A DNA stretch of 64,000 bases from Atrina japonica. Lineage: Eukaryota > Mollusca > Bivalvia > Pterioida > Pinnidae. Positions within the stretch are counted from its first letter, which is position 1, and every line of letters starts with the position of its first letter. The DNA lies in the NCBI GenBank assembly GCA_030159075.1, contig BROG01000639.1:248001-312000 (forward strand), read 5' to 3'. Under the pieces are notes generated by a model, which saw nothing but the letters and a program-made list of their open reading frames with translations, was not told the DNA's origin and searched no databases. Positions 12,701-22,999 of this stretch are shown here, in pieces. The translations under genes were made by a program, and so were the position numbers.

Positions 12701-13289
12701 CAGAGATTAGAGGCATTATATCCATTGTAACAATTTCTTCTTTTATATCCTCACTCAGTTCGTGATGTTGCCTTTCATTTGTTTTTCGGACTTTGTGTTG
12801 CTCTAGAGGTTTATTGTTTCTTTCTGACACTAGTGGGTCATTAGTAGCGATCAACTGTGATAACTGTGAGTTTGTAGTAGACAGACTATTTTGTGTTTTC
12901 CTTTTCTTTTGTGGTATCATTTTCTGAGATTTATTTCCAGGTGCAGAATCATTTTTAACACTCACACTATTTTTTCTAGGTCTTCCCCTCTTTCTACGAG
13001 TTTCATTTGGTTTTGAGGTTTCCATTTCCATAACAGCAGACTTCTGGTCCTGATTTTTCATGCCACTTCTTTTGCCTTGGGCACCGGATTCATTTCTTGC
13101 ATTTTCATTGTCTTGATTTATGCCCTTCAAATAACCAGTAGTTACTTGTTCTGAATCATCAGCAGTAAGTAGATGAATGTTTTTAAGATTTTCACCATCT
13201 TGTTTTGTTTTCTTATTCAGTTCTGGTGTATTGTCTGTCATTACCAGTTTTTCATGACCAGGTGTATCTAAATTTGATTCCTCTGACAT
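9792..13289 (-). CDS. C2H2 zinc-finger protein with AT-hooks, main coding exon
   Basis: Encodes residues 1-1166 of a probable DNA-binding nuclear regulator; with the exon at 8483-8680 the protein is 1231 residues. The start is secure because an in-frame TAA lies 9 nt upstream of the ATG. In order: a lysine-rich region with an AT-hook (RKRGRPRK, about 99-106); a second hook-like GRPPK (about 237-241); then 12 C2H2 fingers in one block (about 245-581), most joined by TGEKP-like linkers such as HTDARPF and HTGVRPY. Fingers 4 and 7 have the longer CxxxxC spacing of TFIIIA-type fingers. A long disordered, lysine-rich tail follows, with a possibly conserved segment around 780-860 (AIYDGFRLPL, KCWFMDP). 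SUMO-type motifs occur at IKEE 182, MKVE 604, VKQE 1056 and IKED 1147. I do not recognise the orthologue; a CTCF, ZFAT or ZFP64 identity was not supported by what I could compare from memory. Confidence 0.92.
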
Positions 13290-13748
13290 TACGTTTTAAA
13301 ACCTTTCCAATACTTTGTCTGATTTTTTAAAATGTTCTGCTGTTGCAGGTGGGTATCAATTGATCCTTTTTCCTAGCTAAGATGTTCATTAAAGATGGCG
13401 TCTGAGTTTTAGCCAGATGTATTGAGTCCTAATTAAACACTAGTTGTTGATTGATTACATTTATTCACCTCATTTCTATTTGATTCAGAACTTGAAGGTA
13501 ACATCTTTGGTTTTAAATGAGTCTATTGCTTTGGTTTTAAATTGATATCTCTTTCCCTTGTAGAATAATCCAGTTCATTATCATTTCTATTTGTGATAGA
13601 TTACATAAAGCTTTTTCAGTTCAGAAAACACTCAAATACAGTTAAATTAAAGCTCCAGTACTGTCTTTGGTAAAGAAATGGACATCAACATCTTTGGCTT
13701 ACATCTTCTCTCCAACCATCTCTAGATTTTCACTTTCATTTGGCATAC
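13290..13748 (-). promoter_or_regulatory. Probable 5' untranslated part of zinc-finger exon, with uORF
   Basis: On the minus strand a strong pyrimidine tract TGTTTGTTTTTCCAAG ends at 13749, which would open an exon at 13748 containing about 460 nt of leader before the zinc-finger ATG. The leader starts almost at once with a 15-codon upstream frame (ATG at 13746-13744, stop near 13699). This suggests that transcription begins further up, beyond a 5' intron, and that translation may be damped. The splice call is inference. Confidence 0.45.
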
Positions 13749-13894
13749 CTTGGAAAAACAAACAGATAATGATAATTTAAGTACAAGTATTAATGAGAAA
13801 AATAATTTTTCTATTTCTGCTGATTAATACTACATCACTGCCTTATATTCTGGGGACCTCCATTACCAATTATTGGTTTGAGCAACATGCTATT

Positions 13895-14162
13895 AACCAT
13901 GAAGTCCCGCAGTAGAGTACTTGCTTTGCAACCAGATGGTCGCAGGTTTTAACTCGGTGGAGACGACTGGCTTTTTCTGTCTATCAGCTGAGTCAGTAAA
14001 AACTGACATCCCGTGTCACAGTAGGCATGTTAACGAACCCTCACTGCTCAATGGCCATAAGTGTCAAAGATAGGCCAAAATCTAAAGCCCTTCACTGGCA
14101 TTTGGTGATGTCTCCATATGAGTGAAAGATTCTTGAGTGGGACATTAAACGACAATACTGAT
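13895..14162 (+). mobile_element. tRNA-derived SINE (family S1)
   Basis: Head-like text GAAGTCCCGCAGTAGAGTAC and GGTCGCAGGTTTTAACTCGG is followed by the S1 body: CACTGCTCAATGGCCATAAG, AAGCCCTTCACTGGCATTTG, TCTCCATATGAGTGAAAGAT and GAGTGGGACATTAAACGACA. It is in plus orientation and diverged. Confidence 0.8.
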
Positions 14163-14214
14163 ATCTCTCACCGTTGGTCAGCATAGGGTCAAGTACATGT
14201 ACCAATGGAACCTG

Positions 14215-14375
14215 ATTTTGAGAGCACGGAGTTTGTCAGCTAATTTGTGGTAAGTCAGTGGTACCAGTCTCTACCACGATACAATTTGACCAGTTTTTTC
14301 TCCACCACAATTACAAACTGACCGCCACCATTTTACTGAAAAATTGTTGAGAGCGGCAGAAAACATCATTTAAAC
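14215..14375 (+). mobile_element. SINE family S2, head-truncated
   Basis: Holds the S2 3' part: GACCGCCACCATTTTACTGA, AAAATTGTTGAGAGCGGCAG and AAAACATCATTTAAACAAAC. Confidence 0.6.
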
Positions 14376-14929
14376 AAACTTGTACTATGATAGTAAGTGA
14401 CACTATGAAATACTGATGGCTCTGTGAAATGAAGGCTTTACTATTTCAGTAGATGGCACTATGAAAATGTTGATTCAAAACTATCCGACTCCGAGACCAG
14501 TGACTTTTGGTGCAAACTAGTCACGACTGCACTTAGTCCTATTGGCCAGTAGAAAATCTGTATAAACTTTACAGTACAAAATGTATAAACACTTTAGTAA
14601 AAACATTAGCAATAATCAATGAAAGTTTGTTTGTGTATGTACACAGAACATCAGAATTACCTACATTGTAATAAGTGTTTTTCTCAGCATAAACTGAAGT
14701 AATCATAGTTGCTTTGACTCATGAGAATATAAAAACACAAAAATAGATAACTTATTAAAACTACCAATTTGATAATTCTCGTACTGAATTGGTAAATAAG
14801 TGCCAATTTGGTAAATAGTCATACCGGTATTTCTTTGGGACTAATGAATTTCTCACAGGACTAGTAAGATTGGTTTCAAACTAGTCCAACTGAGACAGAA
14901 TTGCTAAATTTGAAACCTGCTAGTAAGAA

Positions 14930-15930
14930 ATGAAAGTGGCACTAGGAATACAGTAGGTGGCACTAGGAAAACAGTAGATGTGCTAGGAATACAGTAGGTG
15001 GTGCTAGGAATATGGTATGTGGCACTATAAAATGTAGACTAGGAGACACACTGAAATGAAGGTGGTGCTAGGAATACAGTAGGTGGCACTAGGAATACAG
15101 TAGGTGGCACTACAAAATGTAGACTTGGAGATACACTCAAATGAAGGTGGCACTAGGAATACAGTAGGTGGCACTACAAAATGTAGACTTGGAGATACAC
15201 TCTATGAAGGTGGCACTAGGAATACAGTAGGTGGCACTACAAAATGTAGACTTGGAGATACACTCAAATGAAGGTGGCACTAGGAATACAGTAGGTGGCA
15301 CTACAAAATGTAGACTTGGAGATACACTCAAATGAAGGTGGCACTAGGAATACAGTAGGTGGCACTACAAAATGTAGACTTGGAGATACACTCAAATGAA
15401 GGTGGCACTAGGAATACAGTAGGTGGCACTACAAAAATGTAGACTTGGAGATACACTCAAATGAAGGTGGCACTAGGAATACAGTAGGTGGCACTACAAA
15501 ATGTAGACTTGGAGATACACTCAAATGAAGGTGGCACTAGGAATACAGTAGGTGGCACTACAAAATGTAGACTTGGAGATACACTCAAATGAAGGTGACA
15601 CTAGGAATACAGTAGGTGGCACTACAAAATGTAGACTTGGAGATACACTCAAATGAAGGTGGCACTAGGAATACAGTAGGTGGCACTACAAAATGTAGAC
15701 TTGGAGATACACTCAAATGAAGGTGGCACTAGGAATACAGTAGGTGGCACTAGGAATACAGTAGGTGGTACTATTAAATGTAGACTAGGAGACACACTGA
15801 AATGAAGGTGGTGCTAGGAAAATGGTATGTGGTACTACATGTATAAATGTAGACTAGGAGATGCACTGAAATGAAGATGGCACTATGAACTGTAGACCAA
15901 GAGACACACTGAAATGAAGGTGGTGCTAGG
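14930..15930. repeat. 64-bp minisatellite
   Basis: Core unit AGGTGGCACTAGGAATACAG, then TAGGTGGCACTACAAAATGT, AGACTTGGAGATACACTCAA and ATGA. About ten nearly identical copies lie in the centre (15120-15720), flanked on both sides by older, diverged and rearranged copies. Open frames here are by-products. Confidence 0.95.
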
Positions 15931-15949
15931 AAAACATTAGCCATCTGCC

Positions 15950-16294
15950 ACTAAAATGTGGTCTCCCAAGACAGGTGGTCTCTAAAAAGAGGTTAAATTT
16001 CAGGTATAATTTATCCAATTGTTTTCAGAAGGTGGTCTCATATGACAGGTCAGGGGGGTCATTGTTGACAAATTTATGCACAGATAAAGCAAGTCAAGCA
16101 ATACCTCCCTCTTTACCTTAGCATGACGGTGACAAAGACTTGATGCATACATACTGTACACATTGAACATTCTTACTTCTTCAGCTTTGTCCCCTGTAAA
16201 TGTAACAAAATTTAAATCAGTTTTATTTATTGTAGAAAACTTTAGTACATTCTGTAGTAATTTGAAGTTAAAGCAATTAAACAGGTGTTGGTAC
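15950..16294. other. Half fold-back and gene-free spacer
   Basis: GTGGTCTCCCAAGACAGGTG and GGTGGTCTCATATGACAGGT near 15958-16050 resemble half of family F. The rest up to 16294 shows no convincing exon. Confidence 0.4.
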
Positions 16295-17245
16295 ATTTAT
16301 ACATGCTGTTATCCCAGGGTATAAGTTATAACTGTTTCTGACTGGTCCTACATTTATACATGTAAGTTATACATGCCTGTTAACGCATGCTGTTATCCCA
16401 GGGTGTAAGTTATAAATGTTTCTGACTGGTCCTATATTTATCCCACATGCACTGTTTCTGACTACATGCCGTTTACCCAGGGTATAAGTTATAACTGTTT
16501 CTGACTGTTTTTATACTGACTGTTATAAACTGTTTCTGACTCCTATATTTATACATGCCCAGGGTGTTATCCCCTAGGCTGTTAACGGTTAAGTTAAACT
16601 GTTTCTGACTGGTCCTACATTTATACTGGTCCTATATTATAACTGTTGCTGTTTTATACCCAGCAGGTGTTAAGTTTCTAAATGTTTCTGACTGGTCCTA
16701 TATTTATACATGCTGTTATCCCAGGGTGTAAGTTATAAATGTTTCTGACTGGTCCTATATTTATACATGCTGTTATCCCACGGTATAAGTTATCACTGTT
16801 TCTGACTGGTCCTACATTTATACATGCCGTTAACGCAGGGTATAAGTTATAACTGTTTCTGACTGGTCCTAATTTATACATGCTGTTATCCCACATGCCG
16901 TTTACCCAGGGTATAAGTTATAACTGTTTCTGACTGGTCCTATATTTATACATGCTGTAAACGCAGGGTATAAGTTATGTTTCTGACTGGTCCTACATTT
17001 ATACATGCTGTAAACGCAGGGTATAAGTTATAACTGTTTCTGACTGGTCCTATATTTATACATGCTGTAAACGCAGTTTTACACCAGGGTATATAGTTTA
17101 TAATAAGTTATAACTGTTTCTAACTGGTCCTATATTTATACATGCTGTTATCCCAGGGTGTAAGTTATAAATGTTTCTGACTGGTCCTATATTTATACAT
17201 GCTGTTATCCCACGGTATAAGTTATAAAGCAGACTGTTTCTGACT
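16295..17245. repeat. About 60-bp minisatellite, rearranged
   Basis: Unit built from TACATGCTGTTATCCCAGGG, TATAAGTTATAACTGTTTCT and GACTGGTCCTATATTTA. At least 15 copies show many truncations and internal scrambling between 16440 and 16680, with variant blocks ATCCCAGGG and AACGCAGGG. Confidence 0.92.
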
Positions 17246-17259
17246 GGTTGAATAAGAAT

Positions 17260-17520
17260 TTAAAAATTTAAATGGTTTTTGCGCCACACTTAACAATTTT
17301 TCAGTTATGTGGTGATAACCAATTTTTTATGATGGAGGAGAGAACACAGTTACAATGTATCACAGAAGAGACTACCGAACATCCGCAAGTAAACTTTTTC
17401 ACAAAAATCGGCTTACCAGTAGGTTCCAGTGGGGCTTGAACCTGCATTGATCAGAAGTGAGAGATTTCATGGTTCAAAGCATAATGCTCTAACCACTGAG
17501 CCACAGAGGCCTCTTCTGAT
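17260..17520 (-). mobile_element. tRNA-derived SINE (family S2)
   Basis: Minus orientation. Its reverse complement has an A-box-like GTGGCTCAGTGGTTAGAGCA and a B-box-like GGTTCAAGCCCC, and the 3' end lies at the GCGCCACACTTAACAATTTT text. It is not a functional tRNA, because an acceptor stem cannot be formed cleanly. Confidence 0.85.
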
Positions 17521-18165
17521 TGGTAGACACATCTGTTGTGAAATCAAACATGTTACAGTATTTCAGATGGTTAAAAACCTCTACTATAAATGATAATTCA
17601 AAGAGTCTCATACATGTAGATTATTCAAGTTATTTTTTAATCTTGGGTCCTTAAGTTATATGTATCTTTTTGTCAAATAAAACCTTGGAAAAAAATTGTA
17701 CTGCATTAGCTACAGATAAAGTGTAGTAACCTGTAAGAAAATACACATCATGATGTTGTTAAAGTCTGTGATTTCTAAATACCAGTAAAATCTGAACTTC
17801 TGTTGTACACTCATGCACTAGGTGAAACTTTCTTTGCTTGGTCCATATCGGTCCTACTAATTTAATGTACATGTAGAGTATCCTAGACAGTACTGCAGTA
17901 CTTTAATGCTTTTCTGGAATTTATGCAACTATAAAATGATTTATTAATTATTTAATGTACTTATTATATATTATGCTACTTAAAATCAAATAACGCAATA
18001 AATTGTGTTTTATGATCCATCAAAACCTATGATGTAGTACAGGTTCTCGAACAGTGATTAACCTCAATGATGCCGTGGTGTGTCTGATGATCCAAAAATA
18101 ACATTTATTTTCCAACATTCTTGATATCCAATATGAAAATAAAACACTGGAAATTAACATGTGAG
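17521..18165. other. Gene-free stretch
   Basis: Nothing recognisable as exon or repeat on either strand. Confidence 0.4.
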
Positions 18166-18167
18166 CT

Positions 18168-18320
18168 ATGTTTTACCAGTTTATAACAAAATATTGTAGG
18201 CCTATTATCATTCAATATTTACACATAAAATCTCTAGCATAATTCTACTCAAATTCAGTAGCGTACTCTAATCATCGAGTGATAACAATATATTTTGTTA
18301 TAAACTGGTAAAATATAGCA
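18168..18320. repeat. Fold-back element with about 30-bp arms
   Basis: GCTATGTTTTACCAGTTTAT and AACAAAATATTGT at the left are inverted at the right as ACAATATATTTTGTTATAAA and CTGGTAAAATATAGC. The loop is about 85 bp. It is probably a small MITE. Confidence 0.75.
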
Positions 18321-18421
18321 TTAATATTCATTATTTATAGATTCAATATCAATTTAGTGTTAAAATACACCAGAAAAAATGTATACTTTAGATTATCCAG
18401 CACAGGACACAGAACCTGTAG

Positions 18422-19673
18422 GTAACGGGACGTTTCGCTCCTATGGACGTTTCGCGCTGAGACGTTTCGCTCCTAAAGACCTTTCGCGCTGAGACGTTTC
18501 GCACCTATATTATTTATTATATATATTGCGATGTTTTCAGACAAATATTTATATATATATATATATATATATGCATGTAATTAAAATTGACTTTATTGAA
18601 AACATATCTACAAATGATCATCTTTAATGTGGTACACTCACTGATAACTTTAATAATATATTCATTTGTTCTACGAGTAAGAATTTGTATATTTATTCAC
18701 TATTTATTTTTCAGGTTGGCATCGCAGGATGAACGTGAAGGCCCAAGGACTCTCTCTTCCTTTATACCAGATCATCCCCCTGCTGCTGAGGGAAGCAGAC
18801 TTAGTGAAAACGAGGATCGCCGCATGTGACCTGGAGAGGAACGTGAGACAGCAAGTGACCACCACGCAGAGGAAGATTGAAGAGGCTGCAGCCAGGTACA
18901 TGGAGGACAACATCACAGCGTCCCATTTCCTCAAGGTCTGCGGATCCATCTACGCTGGTGTGTTCGATGTTTGAGGGATTCATGTGATGTGATGTACTGT
19001 GATGTACTGTGATTAATGCACTGTGATTCTGTGAAACATTGTGTTTGAGATCCTACTTTGTGTTTGTGTTGAGATAACTTATTAATTCATGTTTGTATAC
19101 GATATTTTTTATGTATGTGTTATGTATTCATGTTTGCAGTTGAAAACAATGAAAATAAAAAAAAATATTTATTTTGCTTAGTTTTTTTTTTTTTATCCAG
19201 GTGTTATCTCTAAATCATTGTCAAGGAATATTAATTATTTCATTTATACAAAATACATGTATTATAATTTGAGTAAATATAATGAGTAAATATTAATATG
19301 AAATACATCGTAATTCATCATATAAAAATTTATAACTATATATATAATCCGATGTTAATATATATATATATATATATATAATTATATATTAGAATAATTT
19401 AATTAGCCAAAGGTGTTAAAACTTATTATGAGGCTCTCCATGTTAATATCAATTTACTGTTACCACATAATTAAAAGCCGCAAAACATCTAGATCAAGCA
19501 ATCATAATTAAGTGTCTCATCAAATTTCTAATTACCCTAAGGTGTTATAACTCATTTGGAGGCTCTCCATGCTGATATCAATTTACTGTTACCACATAAT
19601 TAATAGGCGCGAAACATCTCGGGGCGAAACGTCTCAGCGCGAAACGTCTTTAGGGGCGAACCGTCCCGCATTC
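18422..19673 (+). mobile_element. Mutator-like (MULE) element, deleted, with 9-bp TSD
   Basis: The ends are inverted repeats of about 60-70 bp: the left starts GGTAACGGGACGTTTCGCTC, and the right read inward starts GAATGCGGGACGGTTCGCCC. Both contain several copies of GACGTTTCGCGCTGA. The element is flanked on both sides by the direct repeat GAACCTGTA (18413-18421 and 19674-19682), and a 9-bp duplication is typical of Mutator-like elements. Inside are one transposase-like terminal exon, a (TA)n run and a duplicated segment of about 120 bp (about 19410-19490 and 19540-19620). Most of a transposase is missing, so it would be non-autonomous. It sits in unique DNA between the two minisatellites and the 21-kb array. 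Confidence 0.8.
18715..18974 (+). CDS. Transposase-like C-terminal exon inside the MULE
   Basis: A splice acceptor TATTTTTCAG ends at 18714 and the frame runs to a stop at 18974, reading WHRRMNVKAQG and then a coiled, arginine/glutamate-rich helix with ARYMEDN and LKVCGSIY. The open part entering at phase 1 is 85 residues. An opening WHRR(L/M)N followed by a charged helical tail is what I recall at the C terminus of metazoan MULE-type transposases; this is family memory and not a search result. Base composition is clearly more GC-rich than the surroundings. The catalytic core and zinc ribbon are absent, so it is a remnant or a captured exon and cannot act alone. A second open frame overlaps out of phase and is taken to be a shadow. 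Confidence 0.5.
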
Positions 19674-19682
19674 GAACCTGTA

Positions 19683-20550
19683 CATGTATACATCTGTGTA
19701 CATCTATGTTTCATTTTTAGCTATGGCTATATCATAAAACACATTTGACTGTTATAAATAATTTGAAATAGCATCAAATACATTAAAATAATTTATAAAT
19801 TAAAATCATCTTAAAATTATGCATATATAAAATATCTAGAGTGCATATGTAGGCCTACATGTACTCTAGTACACTCCAAAGACTTTATGGAATATATGCA
19901 TAATTTTATGATAATTGAGGAACTAATCATGAGATTGCAAGATGAATCACTAGGGCCAAATAAGTGGTGGCTGGAGCTTTCCCTAAGGATTTTTGCAACC
20001 ATGAATGGGCATGCGTTGACCAGATTCGACATGAAGAAAGCCGACACTTTTGACAAGAAGATATCCCGTTTATGTTTTGTCATTTTATACAAGGAAATAC
20101 AAAAACAGATATGTGTGTTTATAAGAATACAATATTTTTTAAATTCACTCTGTTTATTTTCAAGCTACACACAACCACATACATGTAGAGCTACATAATT
20201 TAGGCCTAAATCATAAATGATAGAGAGAGAAAATAAACAATTCCCTCTCTCATCACATTTTTGGTGAGTAAAAATTAAAAGCCACCCTCATTCATCTAAT
20301 TTTGGTAAAATATGTGCATGAGAGACAATAAATTAATTTACGTTGGCCTTATAAACCTAACCTGAACTATTTTACCATTTCGTTTGTTTAATAGCTCAGC
20401 CTTTCTTCACTGTGAATACCGAAAGTAAAATTAACAACCGCTCCCTGCTAATACTAGCCAGGAGCTAACTCTAAATCCTTCGCCAAAATACCCAGAATCA
20501 TTTAAATATGTATCATGACATAATGTGTTGATACAAACCAAGCAAATGAC
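19683..20550. other. Gene-free stretch
   Basis: Open frames of about 90-100 codons lie on both strands at 19817-20198, but neither has a domain, a start context or clear splice sites. I leave them uncalled. Confidence 0.35.
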
Positions 20551-20559
20551 ATCAATTTG

Positions 20560-20780
20560 TAAATGCACTGTCACCTTGTTTTTCAATAACTGTAGAGGTA
20601 AAATGAGTCCTTGTCGAGTGCCTCGTTTCCGAGGAGAACTAAAAGATGTCGGTCGTTACGAAAACGCATGTGCATACTTAATTCTGATTAATTCCAATAA
20701 AAACTTATTATATGCATAAACTTATAACTAACTTCGACTGTACTGTAACCTTTGACGCAACAAACTCAACGCATAAACAA
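20560..20780. promoter_or_regulatory. CpG-retaining patch, possible promoter
   Basis: CpG dinucleotides, rare elsewhere in the window, cluster here (GTCGAGTGCCTCGTTTCCGA, GTCGGTCGTTACGAAAACGC, TGACGCAACAAACTCAACGC). In invertebrates with gene-body methylation such patches often mark transcription starts. The position fits a shared start region for the minus-strand zinc-finger gene and the plus-strand exons at 24-26 kb. This is inference only. Confidence 0.25.
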
Positions 20781-21002
20781 TTATTTCATTTGCATTTACC
20801 TTGCTGTTGTTTCCATCTATTTATAAACATCAATACATGCGGCTTACTAAAGGGGGATAACTCTTACACAAAATACTGAAATATAAGAAACGTTTTGTAA
20901 CTGCGAAACAACCCTATAAAGTAATGATATATATTCACGTGCATACCACTGTTCACCAGTACATCAAACAAATTTCTTCAGAAAAAATGAATATTACGAG
21001 TA

Positions 21003-21015
21003 AATAAATAAAAAC

Positions 21016-21046
<31 letters not shown>

Positions 21047-21290
21047 ATTTTATTTATTTATTTAATTATTTATAAACTATTACTAGATTTTGCAAAAAAT
21101 TTGTGCTCAAAGTAAAATTTAATTCTTATGATCTGTATTTATTTATCTCTCATTTATTTATTTATTTATTTATTTATTATTTATTTTTATTTTTATTTAT
21201 TTATTCATTTATTCGTCTATATATTCATTCATTTATTCATTCATTCATTCATTCATTCATCTATTTACTTATTTATTTATAAACAATTAT
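21003..21290. repeat. (TTTA)n and (ATTC)n microsatellites
   Basis: TTTATTTATTTA runs at about 21018-21075 and 21145-21210 pass into ATTCATTCATTC at about 21222-21265. The intervening bases are a duplicated segment (TTTGTGCTCAAAGTAAAATT and TTTTGTTCAATGCAAAATTT). Confidence 0.9.
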
Positions 21291-21703
21291 TACCATCAGA
21301 TTTTTGTTCAATGCAAAATTTAATCCCCATGATTTGTGTTTTTTAATCTATTATTTATTCAGATTAAGACACACAAAGGTGTAAATAAATTAACTGTGTG
21401 TGGCTTTGTCCGAGTAGTGTATCCGCTATACAGCATCTACATGCAATGTATAAGCAGCGATATACAAGACTTTATACATCACTGATATATATATACAATG
21501 TAGACCCTATAACTAGCGATATACAAGGTTTTATATATCACTGATATAAATATAAAATGTATAACCAGCGATATACAAGGCTTTATATATCACTGATATA
21601 AATATACAAAGTATAACCAGCTATATACAAGGCTTTATATATCACCGATAAAAGTGTACAATGTATAACCAGCGATATACAAGGCTTTACATATCACTGA
21701 TAC

Positions 21704-21877
21704 ATAGGCGTCGGAAGCAAATTGAAAGTGGGGGGGGCTAAACCAACTTAAAACACACACACGCAGCCAGAAACGTCTTGGGGGCTAAGTCCCAATTTTC
21801 AACACTTATGCCTATCTTTGCAAAAAAAGTGGGGGGGGGGCTAAGCCCCCCCTAGCCCCCCCGGCTCCGACGCCTAT
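21704..21877 (+). mobile_element. MITE copy 1 (TIR ATAGGCGTCGG)
   Basis: Begins ATAGGCGTCGGAAGCAAATT and ends with the inverted GGCTCCGACGCCTAT. The interior is G/C-tract-rich (AAGTGGGGGGGG, CTAAGCCCCCC). No coding capacity. Confidence 0.9.
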
Positions 21878-21897
21878 GTGATATAAATATATAATGC

Positions 21898-22066
21898 ATA
21901 GGCGTCGGAGCCGGGGGGATAGGCATAGGTGTGGAAAATTGGGGCTTAGCCCCCAAGACGTTTCTGGCGTGTGTGTGTTTTAAGTTGGTTTAGCCCCCCC
22001 ACTTCCCCCTCGTTTTAGGTTGGTTTAGCCCCCCCCCCCCACTTTCAATTTGCTTCCGACGCCTAT
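21898..22066 (-). mobile_element. MITE copy 2, inverted relative to copy 1
   Basis: Begins ATAGGCGTCGGAGCCGGGGG and ends TTTGCTTCCGACGCCTAT, so it is copy 1 reversed. Only about 20 bp separate the two, and the pair could fold into a hairpin with arms of roughly 170 bp. Confidence 0.9.
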
Positions 22067-22165
22067 GTAATGTATAACCAGCGATATACAAGGCTTTATA
22101 TATCACCGATAAAAGTGTACAATGTATAACCAGCGATATACAAGGCTTTATACATCACTGATATA

Positions 22166-22855
22166 ACTATGATTCAAGAAATTTGTAGAAATGGAAAATA
22201 AATTTTTGACATGCTTTTGACGTCTTTTCAGACTTTGTCATTTTCATTAATTTCATATGATTTATTAGAACCCCCTTTATTCGCATTCATTTTACGTGTT
22301 TCCCTTTAATTGGGTAAATAAATTCAGATTCGTGAGAAGATTTTTCTGAAATCTTTTATTTAAACTGCGAAAAGAAGGACCGGGGGGGTTAATTATTTAA
22401 CATTTCAAAACCGCTCTAGGCGAAGCAAGTATTCAAGGTGCTATACCAAGCTGTGTAAGCGTGGATCCAAGGTGGGTGAAATAGATCCCAGAGGGTACCC
22501 CTCTTTGAAAATCTTTCTGTTGTTGTTTATGATGATTTTTTTGTTCAATTTTTATTTATTTGTTTATTTATTTATTTTGTAGAAATTTGAAAATAAGTTT
22601 TGACATTATTTGACATCTTTTCAGATATTGTCTTTTTCATTCCTTCTAAGCTCACAGTTATAATATTTTGAAAATTGATATCTGTGTACAGTTCAGGTGA
22701 GCGATGTGGACCCATGACCTCATAGTTTTGTTTTATTTTGTTAAATACCAATAACGGCAACCTTAAATAATTGGCCACAAGAGGCTCTATATTTTGTAAC
22801 AGATATATTTCACCCGGTGTCAATGTTGCAATGTCAGGCTCTGTAAGGATTAAAA
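22166..22855 (-). repeat. Dispersed repeat family D copy
   Basis: Two related blocks, near 22166-22260 (GAAATTTGTAGAAATGGAAA, GACGTCTTTTCAGACTTTGT) and 22560-22720 (GTAGAAATTTGAAAATAAGT, GACATCTTTTCAGATATTGT), resemble each other and family D, including the edge CAGGTGAGCGATGTGGACCC. The minus-strand open frame at 22572-22823 lies in this repeat and has no domain I recognise. Confidence 0.5.
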
Positions 22856-22859
22856 AGTC

Positions 22860-22945
22860 TGTTTGAATGGATGGTGTTTACGCCACACACATAATTTTTC
22901 AGTTATATGGTAGCAGCTAGTTTTAATGGTGGATACTTTTTCCGG
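22860..22945 (-). mobile_element. SINE family S2 tail fragment
   Basis: GAATGGATGGTGTTTACGCC, ACACACATAATTTTTCAGTT and ATATGGTAGCAGCTAGTTTT match the reversed 3' end of S2. Confidence 0.6.
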
Positions 22946-22999
22946 AGAAGTCATACAAGATACCCAACGGGTCTTAACTGTCACCCGAGTGAAATGATA

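Larger units (their letters stand above)
21430..22165. repeat. About 52-bp minisatellite interrupted by nested MITEs
   Basis: Unit TATAACCAGCGATATACAAG followed by GCTTTATATATCACTGATAT and AAATATACAATG. Copies run from 21430 to about 21703 and resume at about 22067-22165; the sequence between is a pair of MITEs inserted into the array. Confidence 0.9.

Noticed and set aside
12234..12765. Several plus- and minus-strand frames inside the zinc-finger exon
   Set aside because: They are antisense or out-of-frame shadows of the 1166-codon exon.
19817..20198. Opposed 91- and 103-codon frames
   Set aside because: Two overlapping antisense frames of similar length with no domain; at best one is real and nothing tells which.
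22572..22823. Minus-strand 83-codon frame beginning MTPGEIYLLQ
   Set aside because: It lies in dispersed repeat family D, lacks a domain and has no exon boundaries that match another exon.
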